A DNA stretch of 64,000 bases from Micromonospora ferruginea (lineage in GTDB: Bacteria > Actinomycetota > Actinomycetes > Mycobacteriales > Micromonosporaceae): contig NZ_CP059322.2 in assembly GCF_013694245.2 (NCBI RefSeq), positions 3,851,001 to 3,915,000 on the forward strand, in the 5' to 3' direction. Positions 33,586 to 42,956 of the stretch are shown one piece after another. How positions within the stretch are numbered: the first letter of the stretch is position 1; each line of letters opens with the position of its first letter. The translations under genes were made by a program, and so were the position numbers. The notes under the pieces were generated by a model. It was given only the letters and a program-made list of their open reading frames with translations, did no database searches and was not told where the DNA came from.

Positions 33586-35946
33586 TCAGCTGTGCCGGGT
33601 GCGGCGACGCGGCCGGTCGCCGCCCTCGCCACCCTCCGAGCGGCGCTCGCCGCCACGGTCGCCACCACGGTCACCGCCGCGGTCACCGCGCGGGCCACGG
33701 TCGCCGCCGCGGTCCCGGCCGGCCGGACGCTCGCCACCGGCGGCCTCACCGGCGGCCGGCGCCTCGGCGCCCTCCGGACGGATCTTGTCCAGGTAGATCT
33801 TGCCGCGGGCGTCGATGTCCGCGATCTCGACCTCGACCTTGTCGCCGACGTTGAGGAAGTCCTCGACCTTCTCGACCCGCTTGCCGTCGCCCACCTTGGA
33901 GATGTGCAGCAGGCCGTCGCGGCCCGGCAGCAGCGAGATGAAGGCGCCGAACGCGGCGGTCTTCACCACCGTGCCGAGGAACCGCTCGCCCACCTTCGGC
34001 AGGGTCGGGTTGGCGATGCCGTTGATCCGGTCCACCGCGGCCTGGGCCGACGGGCCGTTGGTCGCGCCGACGTAGATGGTGCCGTCGTCCTCGATGGAGA
34101 TCTCGGCGCCGGTCTCGTCCTGGATGGCGTTGATGGTCTGGCCCTTCGGGCCGATCACCATGCCGATCTTGTCGACCGGGATCTTGACGGTGGTGACCCG
34201 CGGCGCGTAGTCCGACATCTCGGCCGGCGCCTCGATGGCCCGCTGCATCACGTCGAGGATGGTCTGCCGGGCCTCGTGCGCCTGCTGGAGCGCGGCGGCC
34301 AGCACGTCCGACGGGATGCCGTCGAGCTTGGTGTCGAGCTGCAGCGCGGTGACGAAGTCACGGGTGCCGGCGACCTTGAAGTCCATGTCGCCGAACGCGT
34401 CCTCGGCGCCGAGGATGTCGGTCAGCGTCACGTACTGGGTCTTGCCGTCGACCTCGTCCGAGATGAGGCCCATGGCGATGCCGGCGACCGGCGCCTTCAA
34501 CGGCACACCGGCCGAGAGCAGGCCCAGCGTCGAGGCGCAGACCGAGCCCATCGAGGTGGAGCCGTTGGAGCCGAGCGCCTCGGAGACCTGCCGGATGGCG
34601 TACGGGAACTCCTCGCGCGACGGCAGCACCGGGATCAGCGCCCGCTCGGCCAGCGCGCCGTGACCGATCTCGCGACGCTTCGGCGAGCCGACCCGGCCGG
34701 TCTCACCGGTCGAGTACGGCGGGAAGTTGTAGTTGTGCATGTAGCGCTTGCGGTTCTCCGGGGACAGCGTGTCCACCATCTGCTCCATGCGCAGCATGTT
34801 CAGCGTGGTGACGCCCAGGATCTGGGTCTCGCCGCGCTCGAACAGCGCCGAGCCGTGCACCCGCGGCAGCACGCCGACCTCGGCGCTCAGCGGACGGATG
34901 TCACGCGGGCCGCGGCCGTCGATGCGGACCTGCTCGCGCAGCACCCGGTTGCGGACCTCGGACTTGGTCAGCGAGCGGAACGCGGCGGACAGCTCCTTCT
35001 CGCGACCCTCGAACCGACCGGTCAGCTCCTCGGCGACCTTGGCCTTGATCCGGTCCAGGGCCTCCTCGCGGTCGGCCTTGCCGGCGATCTTGAGCGCCTC
35101 GGTGACGTCGGCGCGGGCCACGTCGGCCACCGCGTCGTACACGTCGTCCTGGTAGTCCAGGAACACCGGGAACTCGCTGACCGGCTTGGCGGCCACCTCG
35201 GCCAGCTCGCTCTGCGCCCGGCACAGCTCACGGATGGCCGGCTTGGCGGCCTCCAGGCCGCTGGCCACGATCTCCTCGGTCGGCGCGGTGGCGCCGTCCG
35301 AGATCAGGGCCACCGCGTTCGGGGTGGCCTCGGCCTCGACCATCATGATCGCGACCTCGCCGTCGGCGAGGGTGCGACCGGCCACGACCATGTCGAAGGT
35401 GGCGCGGGCCAGCTCCTCCAGGGTCGGGAAGGCGACCCACTGGCCGTCCACGTGCGCGACCCGGGTCGCCCCGATCGGGCCGGAGAACGGCAGGCCGGAG
35501 AGCTTGGTCGACATCGAGGCGGCGTTGATGGCCACCACGTCGTACGGGTGCTGCGGGTCGAGCGCCAGCACGGTCTCGACGACCTGGACCTCGTTGCGCA
35601 GGCCCTTGACGAACGACGGGCGCAGCGGCCGGTCGATCAGCCGGCAGGTGAGGATGGCGTCCTCGCTGGGCCGGCCCTCGCGGCGGAAGAACGAGCCGGG
35701 GATCCGGCCCGCGGCGTACATCCGCTCCTCGACGTCGACGGTCAGCGGGAAGAAGTCGAACGACTCGCGCGGCTGCTTGCCGGCGGTGGTGGCGGAGAGG
35801 ACGACCGTCTCGCCGAGCTGGGCGACGACGGAGCCGGCGGCCTGCCGGGCCAGCCGGCCGGTGGAGAAGGTGATCTCACGGGTGCCGAAGGACCCGTTGT
35901 CGATCACGGCGGTGCGGGATTCGGTGCCGAGGTTGGTCTCGGTCAT
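33586..35946 (-). CDS. pnp: Polyribonucleotide nucleotidyltransferase (PNPase)
   Basis: PNPase degrades RNA 3' to 5' by phosphorolysis and can add 3' tails. In actinomycetes it also makes (p)ppGpp-related products in some reports. The 786-residue protein has two RNase PH domains: [20 protein letters not shown] near the N-terminus, and [17 protein letters not shown] with [17 protein letters not shown] in the second. A KH domain ([20 protein letters not shown]) and an S1 domain ([20 protein letters not shown]) follow. The C-terminal tail of about 55 residues is built from RGGD/RGD repeats, common in actinobacteria and likely RNA-binding. The ATG at 35946 follows AGGAGCACC. It lies downstream of rpsO with a hairpin between, as in Streptomyces. 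Confidence 0.97.
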   Translation of the reverse strand: MTETNLGTESRTAVIDNGSFGTREITFSTGRLARQAAGSVVAQLGETVVLSATTAGKQPRESFDFFPLTVDVEERMYAAGRIPGSFFRREGRPSEDAILTCRLIDRPLRPSFVKGLRNEVQVVETVLALDPQHPYDVVAINAASMSTKLSGLPFSGPIGATRVAHVDGQWVAFPTLEELARATFDMVVAGRTLADGEVAIMMVEAEATPNAVALISDGATAPTEEIVASGLEAAKPAIRELCRAQSELAEVAAKPVSEFPVFLDYQDDVYDAVADVARADVTEALKIAGKADREEALDRIKAKVAEELTGRFEGREKELSAAFRSLTKSEVRNRVLREQVRIDGRGPRDIRPLSAEVGVLPRVHGSALFERGETQILGVTTLNMLRMEQMVDTLSPENRKRYMHNYNFPPYSTGETGRVGSPKRREIGHGALAERALIPVLPSREEFPYAIRQVSEALGSNGSTSMGSVCASTLGLLSAGVPLKAPVAGIAMGLISDEVDGKTQYVTLTDILGAEDAFGDMDFKVAGTRDFVTALQLDTKLDGIPSDVLAAALQQAHEARQTILDVMQRAIEAPAEMSDYAPRVTTVKIPVDKIGMVIGPKGQTINAIQDETGAEISIEDDGTIYVGATNGPSAQAAVDRINGIANPTLPKVGERFLGTVVKTAAFGAFISLLPGRDGLLHISKVGDGKRVEKVEDFLNVGDKVEVEIADIDARGKIYLDKIRPEGAEAPAAGEAAGGERPAGRDRGGDRGPRGDRGGDRGGDRGGERRSEGGEGGDRPRRRTRHS

Positions 35947-36132
35947 GTGCTGTGGTGCTCCTTCGCGTCGTCGGCCGACGACACGGGAACTGCTCAGGCG
36001 GCCGGTCTTCGATCGAAGCGCCCGGGTGGGCCGGCATCTGCCGGGATTCCCGGGGGCCACTACCGGAGACCGGTGCTGACCGGCTCCCTCTCGGGTCGTC
36101 GCGCGGCCGGGGTTGGTTCTGGTGGTACCGGA

Positions 36133-36164
36133 ACGGGGGAGCGGCCGAGTGGCCACTCCCCCGT
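36133..36164 (-). terminator. rpsO-pnp intergenic hairpin (attenuator or RNase III site)
   Basis: ACGGGGGAG-C-GGCC and GGCC-A-CTCCCCCGT pair over 13 of 14 positions around a 4-base loop. It begins 5 bp after the rpsO stop on the rpsO-pnp strand. In Streptomyces coelicolor the equivalent intergenic hairpin is cut by RNase III and limits pnp expression. The same role is inferred. Confidence 0.75.
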
Positions 36165-36168
36165 CAGG

Positions 36169-36438
36169 TCATCGGCGCAGGCCGAGCCGCTCGATGAGCG
36201 ACCGGTAGCGGTTGATGTCCTTCTTCTGGACGTAGTTGAGCAGCCGACGGCGCCGGCCGACCAGCAGCAGCAGCCCACGGCGGCTGTGGTGGTCGTGCTT
36301 GTGCACCTTCAGGTGCTCGGTCAGCTCCGCGATCCGCTTGGTCAGGACCGCGACCTGCACCTCCGGCGAACCGGTGTCGCCCTCGGCGGTCGCGTACTCC
36401 TGGCGGATCTTGGCCTTGGCTTCCTGGTCGAGCGCCAT
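36169..36438 (-). CDS. rpsO: 30S ribosomal protein S15
   Basis: S15 binds 16S rRNA at the three-way junction and helps assemble the small-subunit platform. The 89-residue product is full length: [15 protein letters not shown], then [20 protein letters not shown], then [20 protein letters not shown], then [20 protein letters not shown]. The ATG at 36438 follows AGGGAGAAC. The upstream extension of the frame is not conserved. It is followed by the rpsO-pnp hairpin and pnp, the standard bacterial order, with ribF and truB upstream on the same strand. Confidence 0.98.
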   Translation of the reverse strand: MALDQEAKAKIRQEYATAEGDTGSPEVQVAVLTKRIAELTEHLKVHKHDHHSRRGLLLLVGRRRRLLNYVQKKDINRYRSLIERLGLRR

Positions 36439-36601
36439 GTTCTCCCTGTTTCGTGGGTGGTTCGATGAGGTTCGTCGGAGCGGTCGTGGTGACCGGTGCG
36501 ACGGACCGGTTCCTCGCACCCGCGGCGTCGTGCAGGCACGCGAGGCCCCCGTCGGTCAGCCGACGTCCCCGTCAGCCTACCAGCCCCGGCCCGGCATGCG
36601 G

Positions 36602-37528
36602 TCAGGACACCACCCGGCGGGTGCGCTCCACGTCCTCGGCGATCTGGGCGACCAGCGGTTCGATCGCGTCGTACGTCCGTTGCTCGCGCAGGTGCGCCAC
36701 GAAGTCCAGGGCCAGCCGCTCGCCGTACAGGTCGCCGCTGAAGTCCAGCGCGTACGCCTCCACCCGGCGCTCCCGGCCGGAGAACGTCGGGTTGGTGCCG
36801 ATGGAGACCGCCGCCGCGAGCGGCTCGCCGCCACGGCGCACCAGCCGGGCCGCGTACACCCCGTCGGCGGGCACCGCCGCGTACCGGTGGGTCAGCAGGT
36901 TGGCGGTGGGGTAACCCAGCTCACGTCCGCGCTGGTCGCCGCGGACCACCACGCCCTCGACCCGGTGCGGCCGGCCCAGCGCGGCCGCCGCCGCCCGCAC
37001 GTCGCCCGCGTCGACGCAGGACCGGATGTACGTGGAGGAGAAGACCGTGCCCGCCTCGGCGACCAGCGGCGCGCCCTCCACGCCGAAGCCGAACGTGCGG
37101 CCCAGCCGCTCCAGCAGGGCCACGTCGCCGGCCGCCCGGTGCCCGAACCGGAAGTTGTCGCCGACCACCACCAGCGCGGCGTGCAGGTGCTCGACCAGGA
37201 TGTCGTGCACGAACGCCTCGGCCGGCAGCCGGGAGAACTCGGCGGTGAACGGCACCACGCAGAGCACGTCCGCGCCGAGCGCCTCGATCAACTCGGCCTT
37301 GCGGGCCGGTTCGGTGAGCACCGCCGGGTGCGAGCCGGGGCGCACCACCTCGGCCGGGTGCGGGTCGAACGTCACCACCACCGACTTGACGCCCAGTTCC
37401 CGGGCGCGCGCCACAGCGTGACCGATGGTGGCCTGGTGCCCCTGGTGCACCCCGTCGAAGACCCCGATGGTGACCACCGAACGCCCCCAGCCGCCGGGCG
37501 CCGCCTCGTACCCCCGCCACCGCTGCAT
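36602..37528 (-). CDS. ribF: Bifunctional riboflavin kinase / FAD synthetase
   Basis: RibF phosphorylates riboflavin to FMN and adenylates FMN to FAD. The 308-residue protein has the N-terminal nucleotidyltransferase domain with TIGVFDGVHQGHQATIGHAV near residues 20-39 and DNFRFGHRAAGD. The SSTYIRS motif is near residue 165. The C-terminal flavokinase domain includes RGRELGYPTANL and VSIGTNPTFSGRERRVEAY. A strong GGGAGGGGAG site lies before the ATG at 37528. It is 32 bp downstream of truB. No FMN riboswitch is seen. The truB-ribF-rpsO order is the common one in actinobacteria. Confidence 0.97.
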   Translation of the reverse strand: MQRWRGYEAAPGGWGRSVVTIGVFDGVHQGHQATIGHAVARARELGVKSVVVTFDPHPAEVVRPGSHPAVLTEPARKAELIEALGADVLCVVPFTAEFSRLPAEAFVHDILVEHLHAALVVVGDNFRFGHRAAGDVALLERLGRTFGFGVEGAPLVAEAGTVFSSTYIRSCVDAGDVRAAAAALGRPHRVEGVVVRGDQRGRELGYPTANLLTHRYAAVPADGVYAARLVRRGGEPLAAAVSIGTNPTFSGRERRVEAYALDFSGDLYGERLALDFVAHLREQRTYDAIEPLVAQIAEDVERTRRVVS

Positions 37529-37560
37529 GCCGCTCCCCTCCCGTGTCCGCCCGCGCGCCG

Positions 37561-38445
37561 TCAGGCCGGGGCCAGGACGATCTCCGCGCGGGCCCGCCCG
37601 TCCCGCTCGCTGACGATAGCGATCAAGCCGCCCGCGGGACCGAAGACCGCGTACGGGCCGGTGATGCCGGCCGGGTCCAGCGGCCCGCCGTGCGACAGCG
37701 TCCGCGCCTCCGCCTCGGAGGCGTCCCGGCGCAGGAAGAACCGCTCGGCGGCGGCGTCCAGCGGTAGGTTCACCACCTCCGGCGCGCGCTCCTCCAACTG
37801 CGCCAGGGTGGCCGCCTCGGCCAGGCCGAAGCCACCGACCGCGGTGCGCCGCAGCGCGGTGAGGTGGCCGCCGACCCCGAGCGCCAGGCCTGCGTCCCGG
37901 GCCAGGGCCCGGATGTACGTCCCGGACGAGCAGGTCACGTCCACGTCCACGTCCACCACGTCGGGGACGTCCCGGCGGATCTCCCGCACGTCGAGTCGGG
38001 ACACGGTGACCCGGCGGGCCGGCAGCTCGACCGCCTCCCCGTCGCGGACCCGCTTGTACGCCCGCTCTCCGTTGATCTTGATGGCGCTGACCGCGCTGGG
38101 CACCTGGTCGATCTCACCGGTCAGCGGGGCCAGCGCGGCGCGTACCGCGTCGTCGGTGACCGCGCCGGCCGGCGTGCTCGCGATCACGTCGCCCTCGGCG
38201 TCGTCGGTGACCGTGGCCTGACCCAGCCGGATCGTGGCGGTGTAGCTCTTGCCGGCGCCGATCACGTAGGTGAGCAGCCGGGTGGCCCGCCCGACGCCGA
38301 TCACCAGGACGCCGGTGGCCATCGGGTCCAGCGTGCCGCCGTGGCCCACCCGACGGGTCCGGGCCAGCCGGCGGATGCGGGCCACCACGTCGTGCGACGT
38401 CATGCCGCCGGGCTTGTCGACCACGATCAGACCGTCTGCGCTCAC
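37561..38445 (-). CDS. truB: tRNA pseudouridine(55) synthase TruB
   Basis: TruB converts U55 of the tRNA T-loop to pseudouridine. The 294-residue protein begins GLIVVDKPGGMTSHDVVARI and contains the catalytic motif VGHGGTLDPMATGVL with the essential Asp near residue 42. Further TruB segments are SYTATIRLGQATVTDDAEGD and SGTYIRALARDAG. The start is placed at the GTG of VSADG (38445); the frame also has a TTG at 38454. It is the first gene of the truB-ribF-rpsO-pnp set on this strand and is divergent from a membrane protein gene at 38520. Confidence 0.96.
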   Translation of the reverse strand: MSADGLIVVDKPGGMTSHDVVARIRRLARTRRVGHGGTLDPMATGVLVIGVGRATRLLTYVIGAGKSYTATIRLGQATVTDDAEGDVIASTPAGAVTDDAVRAALAPLTGEIDQVPSAVSAIKINGERAYKRVRDGEAVELPARRVTVSRLDVREIRRDVPDVVDVDVDVTCSSGTYIRALARDAGLALGVGGHLTALRRTAVGGFGLAEAATLAQLEERAPEVVNLPLDAAAERFFLRRDASEAEARTLSHGGPLDPAGITGPYAVFGPAGGLIAIVSERDGRARAEIVLAPA

Positions 38446-38519
38446 GACCGCCAAGCCTGCCAGACGCCGCTGATCGGCCCTGCGGGGGATACCGCCCCGG
38501 TCGGCGGGGTGTCAAGATC

Positions 38520-39548
38520 ATGCGCCCCTCGCCCCGCCCGCCCGGGAAGTCTGATGACCGATCACCGCCCCACCCCGAACCGCGTCCCGCCGGCCACCCG
38601 TCCGACGAGTCGCTCGGCCCGGTCCCCGAGTGGCTCCGGCAGCCCGCCCCGGACGTCCAGCCCGGCCGCGCCGACCGCTGGCGGATCGCGCTGGGACGGC
38701 ACTCGGGCAGGCTGCTCGGCGGCGGCGTCGCGGTGCTGCTGCTGGCCTGCTCCGGGGTGGTCGCCACGGTCGGCTACCAGGGCTACCAGCGGTGGCGGGC
38801 GGCCCCGGTGGCGTACCCGACGATCAGCCCGCCGAGCGGCGAGCAGGCCGTCACCTCGGCGTCGCCGCCACCGGCCACCGGGCCGTTCGACGGCACCCCG
38901 GCCGCCGGCTTCCCGGAGGGCGCCGCCGGGATCGCGCTGCCACCGGCGAAGCGGACCGGCCCGTTCACCGCCCGGCAGGTCACCGACGCGCTCGCCAAGG
39001 TACGCAAGGCCGTGGTGACCGCGCGGCTGGACCGGGCGTTCTTCACCGCGAAGGACCCCGAGCGGCTGGTCCGCCAGTTCGCGCCCGACGCCCGCGCCGA
39101 CGTCCGGGACGACTTCCCCTCCGGCGAGGCGGGCAGCTACGCCACCCGGCTGGCGCCCGGCGCGCGGCTCACCGCCGACCCACCCCGGGTCCGGGGCCGG
39201 CTCAGCTACCGGGCCACCAAGGACCGCGACGGCATCCGGATCCTGGCGGTCACCGCCAACTTCGTCTGGGCGTACGCCTTCCCGACCGCGAGCACGACGC
39301 CGGGAGACGGTGTCGTGGTGGTGCACGACACGGTGGTGTGGAGCGTGCCGCACCCCGGTGACGTCCGTCCCGGCTCGGTCGGACTCTGGATCGAGAAGTC
39401 CGACTCGTACGCCTCCAACATCGACTGCGCGGCCTGGGACAAGGGCCTGCTCGCCCTCGGCAGGCCCTCGTTCGGCGGTCCCGCCGACCCGGACCCCGAC
39501 GCGGTCTTCGACCCGGACAAGACCCTCGACCTGCCGGACACGTGCTGA
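38520..39548 (+). CDS. Membrane-anchored protein of unknown function, paralogue 1
   Basis: The 342-residue product has a Pro/Arg-rich cytoplasmic N-terminus (about 60 residues), one hydrophobic helix (LLGGGVAVLLLACSGVVATV) and a Thr/Pro/Ser-rich linker. An extracellular domain of about 230 residues follows. Shared with the next gene are FTARQVTDALAKVRKAVVTA and ARLDRAFFTAKDPERLVRQF. Also shared are YATRLAPGARL and VVVVHDTVVWSVPHPGDVR. The protein ends in a Cys and has another in NIDCAAWDKG, so a disulphide is likely outside the cell. No known domain was recognised. It is divergent from truB and precedes its paralogue by 48 bp. Confidence 0.78.
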   Translation: MRPSPRPPGKSDDRSPPHPEPRPAGHPSDESLGPVPEWLRQPAPDVQPGRADRWRIALGRHSGRLLGGGVAVLLLACSGVVATVGYQGYQRWRAAPVAYPTISPPSGEQAVTSASPPPATGPFDGTPAAGFPEGAAGIALPPAKRTGPFTARQVTDALAKVRKAVVTARLDRAFFTAKDPERLVRQFAPDARADVRDDFPSGEAGSYATRLAPGARLTADPPRVRGRLSYRATKDRDGIRILAVTANFVWAYAFPTASTTPGDGVVVVHDTVVWSVPHPGDVRPGSVGLWIEKSDSYASNIDCAAWDKGLLALGRPSFGGPADPDPDAVFDPDKTLDLPDTC

Positions 39549-39596
39549 CCCCGCGCCCGTCCACCTCCCCGATCGACAGGAAGCCACGGTTCCGTC

Positions 39597-40562
39597 ATGA
39601 CGTCTGAGCGCCCCACCGCCGACCACGCCGGGCCGGACGGGTACCCCGACTGGCTGCACCGGCTGGAGCGGGAGATCCGGCCCGGCCCCGTCGTACGGCT
39701 GCGCATCTGGTGCCGGCGCCGGGCCCGCCGGCTGCTGGCCGCCACCGGGGTCCTGCTCCTGCTGGCCGGCCTGCTGGGCGCGGGCGGGTACGGGTACCGG
39801 CAGTTCCGCCGCCCGGCCGCCGCGACGCCCCCGGCCGGCGGGGCGACGTCCCCGGCGGCCGGGACGTCGACCGCGCCGACGCCGGCGCCGGGCGTCTTCG
39901 CCGGGACCCCGGCGGCGGACTGGCCGGCGGGGCCGGCCGGGATCGCCTGGCCCACGGCCGGGCCGACGGAGGGCTTCACCACCGCCGAGGTGTCGGCCGG
40001 GCTGGCCCGGGTCCGCGCCGCGATGCTGACCGCCCGCCTGGACCGGGCGTTCATGACCGGTGACAGCCCGACCCCGTTGCTGCGCCACTTCGCCCCGGCC
40101 GCCCGGGAGCTGGTGCGCAAGGACTGGTCCACCGCCACCATCGACACGTACGCGACCCGGCTGGCCCCGGACGCCCGGCTCGCCACGGACCGGCCCCGGG
40201 CGAAGGGCACCGTCACCTGGCGGGGGGTCCGGGACGAGGTCGGCGCCCGGGCGCTGGAGGTGACCAGCAACGTCGTCTGGGTCTACGGCTTCCGGGACCT
40301 CGACTCGCGCACCGGCCACTCCGTCGTCGTGCTGCACGACGAGGTCGTCTGGCGCCTGCCGCGCGCCGGCGACGTGCGGCGCTCGGACCGGGGCCTGTGG
40401 CTGCACCGGATGTCGAGCTACGCGTGGGGGGTGGACTGCGACGCCATCCGGCACGGGCTGATCCGCCCCGGCCGGGCGGACCCGGACGCCCCGCGGTCGC
40501 CGGAGGACCCCGACAAGCTCTACGACCCGGCGCACCCCATCCGCCTGCCGGTCTCGTGCTGA
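39597..40562 (+). CDS. Membrane-anchored protein of unknown function, paralogue 2
   Basis: The 321-residue product has the same plan as the preceding gene: an acidic/basic N-terminus with a DWLHRLEREIRPGP segment, one membrane helix (LLAATGVLLLLAGLLGAGGY), an Ala/Thr/Pro linker, then the shared extracellular domain. Shared blocks are FTTAEVSAGLARVRAAMLTA, RLDRAFMTGDSPTPLLRHFA, YATRLAPDARLATDRPR and VVLHDEVVWRLPRAGDVR. It has the same two Cys positions, including the C-terminal Cys. The pair probably arose by tandem duplication and is likely one operon ending at the hairpin at 40569-40602. Function unknown; surface exposure is inferred. Confidence 0.78.
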   Translation: MTSERPTADHAGPDGYPDWLHRLEREIRPGPVVRLRIWCRRRARRLLAATGVLLLLAGLLGAGGYGYRQFRRPAAATPPAGGATSPAAGTSTAPTPAPGVFAGTPAADWPAGPAGIAWPTAGPTEGFTTAEVSAGLARVRAAMLTARLDRAFMTGDSPTPLLRHFAPAARELVRKDWSTATIDTYATRLAPDARLATDRPRAKGTVTWRGVRDEVGARALEVTSNVVWVYGFRDLDSRTGHSVVVLHDEVVWRLPRAGDVRRSDRGLWLHRMSSYAWGVDCDAIRHGLIRPGRADPDAPRSPEDPDKLYDPAHPIRLPVSC

Positions 40563-40568
40563 GCCCGG

Positions 40569-40602
40569 CCGCCGCCGGGACCGGACGTGGTCCCGGCGGC
40601 GG
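40569..40602. terminator. Perfect 14-bp hairpin between convergent genes
   Basis: CCGCCGCCGGGACC and GGTCCCGGCGGCGG pair exactly around a 6-base loop. It fills the gap between the paralogue pair (+) and the MATE gene (-). Confidence 0.85.
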
Positions 40603-41925
40603 TCAGCGGACCGCGCCGACCACCACCCAGGCGCCCGAGCGCAGCCGCAGCAGCAACGCGACCAGCCGCAGCACCACGAACAGCGTCAACCCGGCCCAGA
40701 TCCCGCCCAGCCCGAGGTCGAGGCCGTAGGCCAGCCAGATCGCCGGCAGGAACCCGCCGAACGCGGCCACGATGGTGAGGTTGCGCAGGTAGCGCACGTC
40801 CCCGGCGCCGATCAGCACGCCGTCGAGGGCGAACACCACGCCGCCGATCGGCTGGAGCGCCACCAGCCACGGCCAGGCCACCATGGCCTGGTCGCGTACC
40901 GACGGATCGGAGCTGAACCACGACGGCACCAGTCCGGCGCCGGCGGCGATCAGCACCGCGAACGCCACGCCGCACAGCCCGCCGAGCAGCGCGACGCGGC
41001 GGGCGAGGAACCGCGCGCCGGCCGCGTCACCACCGCCGAGGGCGGCGCCGACCAGCGCCTGCGCGGCGATCGCGAGGGCGTCCAGCACCAGCGCGGTGAA
41101 GAACCAGAGTTGTACGGCGATCTGGTGCGCCCCGACCGCGGCGGCGCCGAAGCGGGCCGCCACCGCGGTCGCGGACAGGAAGCTGGCCTGGAACGCGATG
41201 CCGCGCACCAGCAGGTCCCGGCCGAGCACCAACTGCTGCCCGATCACCCGGGGCCGGGGCCGCAGCGCGACCCGCTCGCGCACCAGCGCGGCGGCGAAGA
41301 GCGCACCGGAGAGGGTCTGCGCGACCGCGTTCGCCACCGCGGAGCCGACCAGGCCGAGCCCGGCCGGGTAGACGAGCAGCGGGCAGAGCACCGCGGAGAG
41401 CAGGTTGGGGACGAGCACGAACAGCAGCGGCCGGCGGGTGTCCTGGATCCCCCGCAGCCAGCCGTTGCCGGCGGCGGCGAGCAGCAGGCCGGGCGCGCCG
41501 AGCGCCGCGATCCGCAGCCACCCGGCGGCGGCGTCGGCCACCTCGCCGGGACCACCGGCGAGGGTACGCGCCAGCGCGCCCCCGCCGACACCGATCGCGA
41601 CCGCCGCCAGCAGGCCGGTGGTCAGCGCGAGCCAGGACGCCTGGACGCCCTCGGCCACCGCGGCGGCCCGGTCGCCGGCGCCGAAGCGGCGGGCCGAGCG
41701 ACCCGTGGTGCCGTACGCGACGACCGTGCCGATCCACGCGGTCAGCGTCATGACCGTGCCGCCGATGGCGAGCGCGGCGAGCGGCACCCGGCCCAGGTGG
41801 CCGACCACCGCGGTGTCGACGAGCACGTAGAGCGGCTCCGCGGCCAGCACCACCAGGGCGGGCAGCGCGAGCGCGGCGATCCGCCGGGGCGACACGGCGG
41901 TGGCGGGTGCGACGGTGCTGCTCAT
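40603..41925 (-). CDS. MATE family efflux transporter (DinF-like)
   Basis: The 440-residue protein has about twelve membrane helices in two homologous halves, as in MATE exporters. The first half shows PLYVLVDTAVVGHLGRVPLA near residues 30-49 and GTVVAYGTTGRSARRFGAGD. The second shows GIAFQASFLSATAVAARFGA and GAHQIAVQLWFFTALVLDAL. The Asp in VDTAVVGHLG and the overall pattern place it in the DinF-like branch, which couples export to H+ or Na+. The ATG at 41925 follows AGGATC. A second ATG upstream (41943) is in frame. It is a single-gene unit; drug or metabolite substrate unknown. Confidence 0.92.
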   Translation of the reverse strand: MSSTVAPATAVSPRRIAALALPALVVLAAEPLYVLVDTAVVGHLGRVPLAALAIGGTVMTLTAWIGTVVAYGTTGRSARRFGAGDRAAAVAEGVQASWLALTTGLLAAVAIGVGGGALARTLAGGPGEVADAAAGWLRIAALGAPGLLLAAAGNGWLRGIQDTRRPLLFVLVPNLLSAVLCPLLVYPAGLGLVGSAVANAVAQTLSGALFAAALVRERVALRPRPRVIGQQLVLGRDLLVRGIAFQASFLSATAVAARFGAAAVGAHQIAVQLWFFTALVLDALAIAAQALVGAALGGGDAAGARFLARRVALLGGLCGVAFAVLIAAGAGLVPSWFSSDPSVRDQAMVAWPWLVALQPIGGVVFALDGVLIGAGDVRYLRNLTIVAAFGGFLPAIWLAYGLDLGLGGIWAGLTLFVVLRLVALLLRLRSGAWVVVGAVR

Positions 41926-41967
41926 CGCCGCTGATCCTGGCACGCCCCTGGTAAGGCCTGCAACCCC

Positions 41968-42483
41968 TTAGGAGTGCTTACCCACCTCGGCCCGGAGGCG
42001 CGCCACGTCGCGCCGGCCGCGCACCCGGCGCACCGGCACGTCCGGCGCGTACGCGGCGACGGCCGCCAGCACCCGGGGACGGGAGTGGCCCGGGTAGCGC
42101 CAGACGTAGCGCAGCAGGTCGAGGTCGATGCGCTCCGGGCAGCCGGGCGGAAGATCCGGCCGGGGCTCGACGCGGTACGCCCAGCGGCGGCGCAGCACCC
42201 GGACCAGGCACCGCAGCCGGTGCGGGTCGCAGAGCACCAGCAGGTCGGCACGGGGCAGCCGGAGATCGAGGGTGCCGGCGTAGTTGCCGTCCATCACCCA
42301 GGCCGGGCGCGCGGCCAACTCGGCCACCCGGGCGCGGAACTCGTCGCCGGCCGGCGCGGTCCAGCCGGGCCGCCAGTAGTGGCGGTCGAGGTGGATCAGC
42401 GGAAGATCGAGTCGCCGGGCGAGTTCACCGGCGAGGGTGCTCTTGCCGGCTCCGGAGCTGCCGACGACCAGGATGCGGCGCAC
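41968..42483 (-). CDS. P-loop kinase-like protein (FlaR/topology-modulation family)
   Basis: The 171-residue protein begins RRILVVGSSGAGKSTLAGEL, a clear Walker A motif. It continues with LDLPLIHLDRHYWRPGW and WVMDGNYAGTLDLRLPRADL, the signature of small adenylate-kinase-like ATPases often annotated as topology modulation protein (FlaR-like). LVLCDPHRLRCLVRVLRR and the Arg-rich lid region follow. The nucleotide it phosphorylates or moves is unknown. The start is immediately downstream of two tandem-repeat tracts. It is 42 bp upstream of the MATE gene on the same strand, so they may share a transcript. Confidence 0.85.
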   Translation of the reverse strand: MRRILVVGSSGAGKSTLAGELARRLDLPLIHLDRHYWRPGWTAPAGDEFRARVAELAARPAWVMDGNYAGTLDLRLPRADLLVLCDPHRLRCLVRVLRRRWAYRVEPRPDLPPGCPERIDLDLLRYVWRYPGHSRPRVLAAVAAYAPDVPVRRVRGRRDVARLRAEVGKHS

Positions 42484-42518
42484 GGGCCGACGGTAGCGCC
42501 GTCGCGCCTCGACACGGC

Positions 42519-42608
42519 GGCCCGACGCACGGCGGTGGCCCGAGGCACAGCGGTGGCCCGAGGCACAGCGGTGGCCCGAGGCACAGCGGTGGCCCGAGGC
42601 ACAGCGGT
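42519..42608. repeat. Five tandem 18-bp units upstream of the kinase-like gene
   Basis: The unit GGCCCGAGGCACAGCGGT repeats five times (first copy with two changes). Read on the minus strand it would encode Pro-Arg-Ala-Thr-Ala-Val repeats, but no ribosome site supports translation. Confidence 0.92.
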
Positions 42609-42629
42609 GGCACCGGCTCCGGCCTGGCG

Positions 42630-42825
42630 GAGACCGCCTCCGGCCTGGTGGAAGCCCGCCCCGGCTCGTGGAGCCTGCTCCGGCCCGGCGGAATGCCCGC
42701 CCCGGCCCGTGGGAGCCTGCTCCGGCCCGGCGGAATGGCCACCCCGGCCCGTGGAAGCCTGCTCCGGCCCGGCGGAATGGCCGCCCCGGTTCGTGGGAGC
42801 CTGCTCCGGCCCGGTGGAGCCGAGG
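42630..42825. repeat. Tandem 42-bp repeats
   Basis: The marker AGCCTGCTCCGGCCCGG recurs at 42672, 42714, 42756 and 42798, exactly 42 bp apart, with a partial copy to the left. The unit is 14 codons long and open on both strands, so several long frames here are artefacts of the repeat. The 42826-42956 stretch shows nothing further. Confidence 0.9.
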
Positions 42826-42956
42826 CCGTCCGGGTGACGGGCGATCCCGGTCCGGTGGGAGCCAGCTCCGGCGACCGGTGCGGCGGTGACGCGGGCGGCG
42901 GGGCCGGTCATGCTGCTGCGGCGGCCCCGGCCGGCGTCACCGCCGGACGGCCTGCG

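Noticed and set aside
42396..42911. 171-codon minus-strand frame made of 14-residue repeats
   Set aside because: It is created by 42-bp and 18-bp tandem repeats, overlaps the kinase-like gene and has no ribosome site at its ATG.
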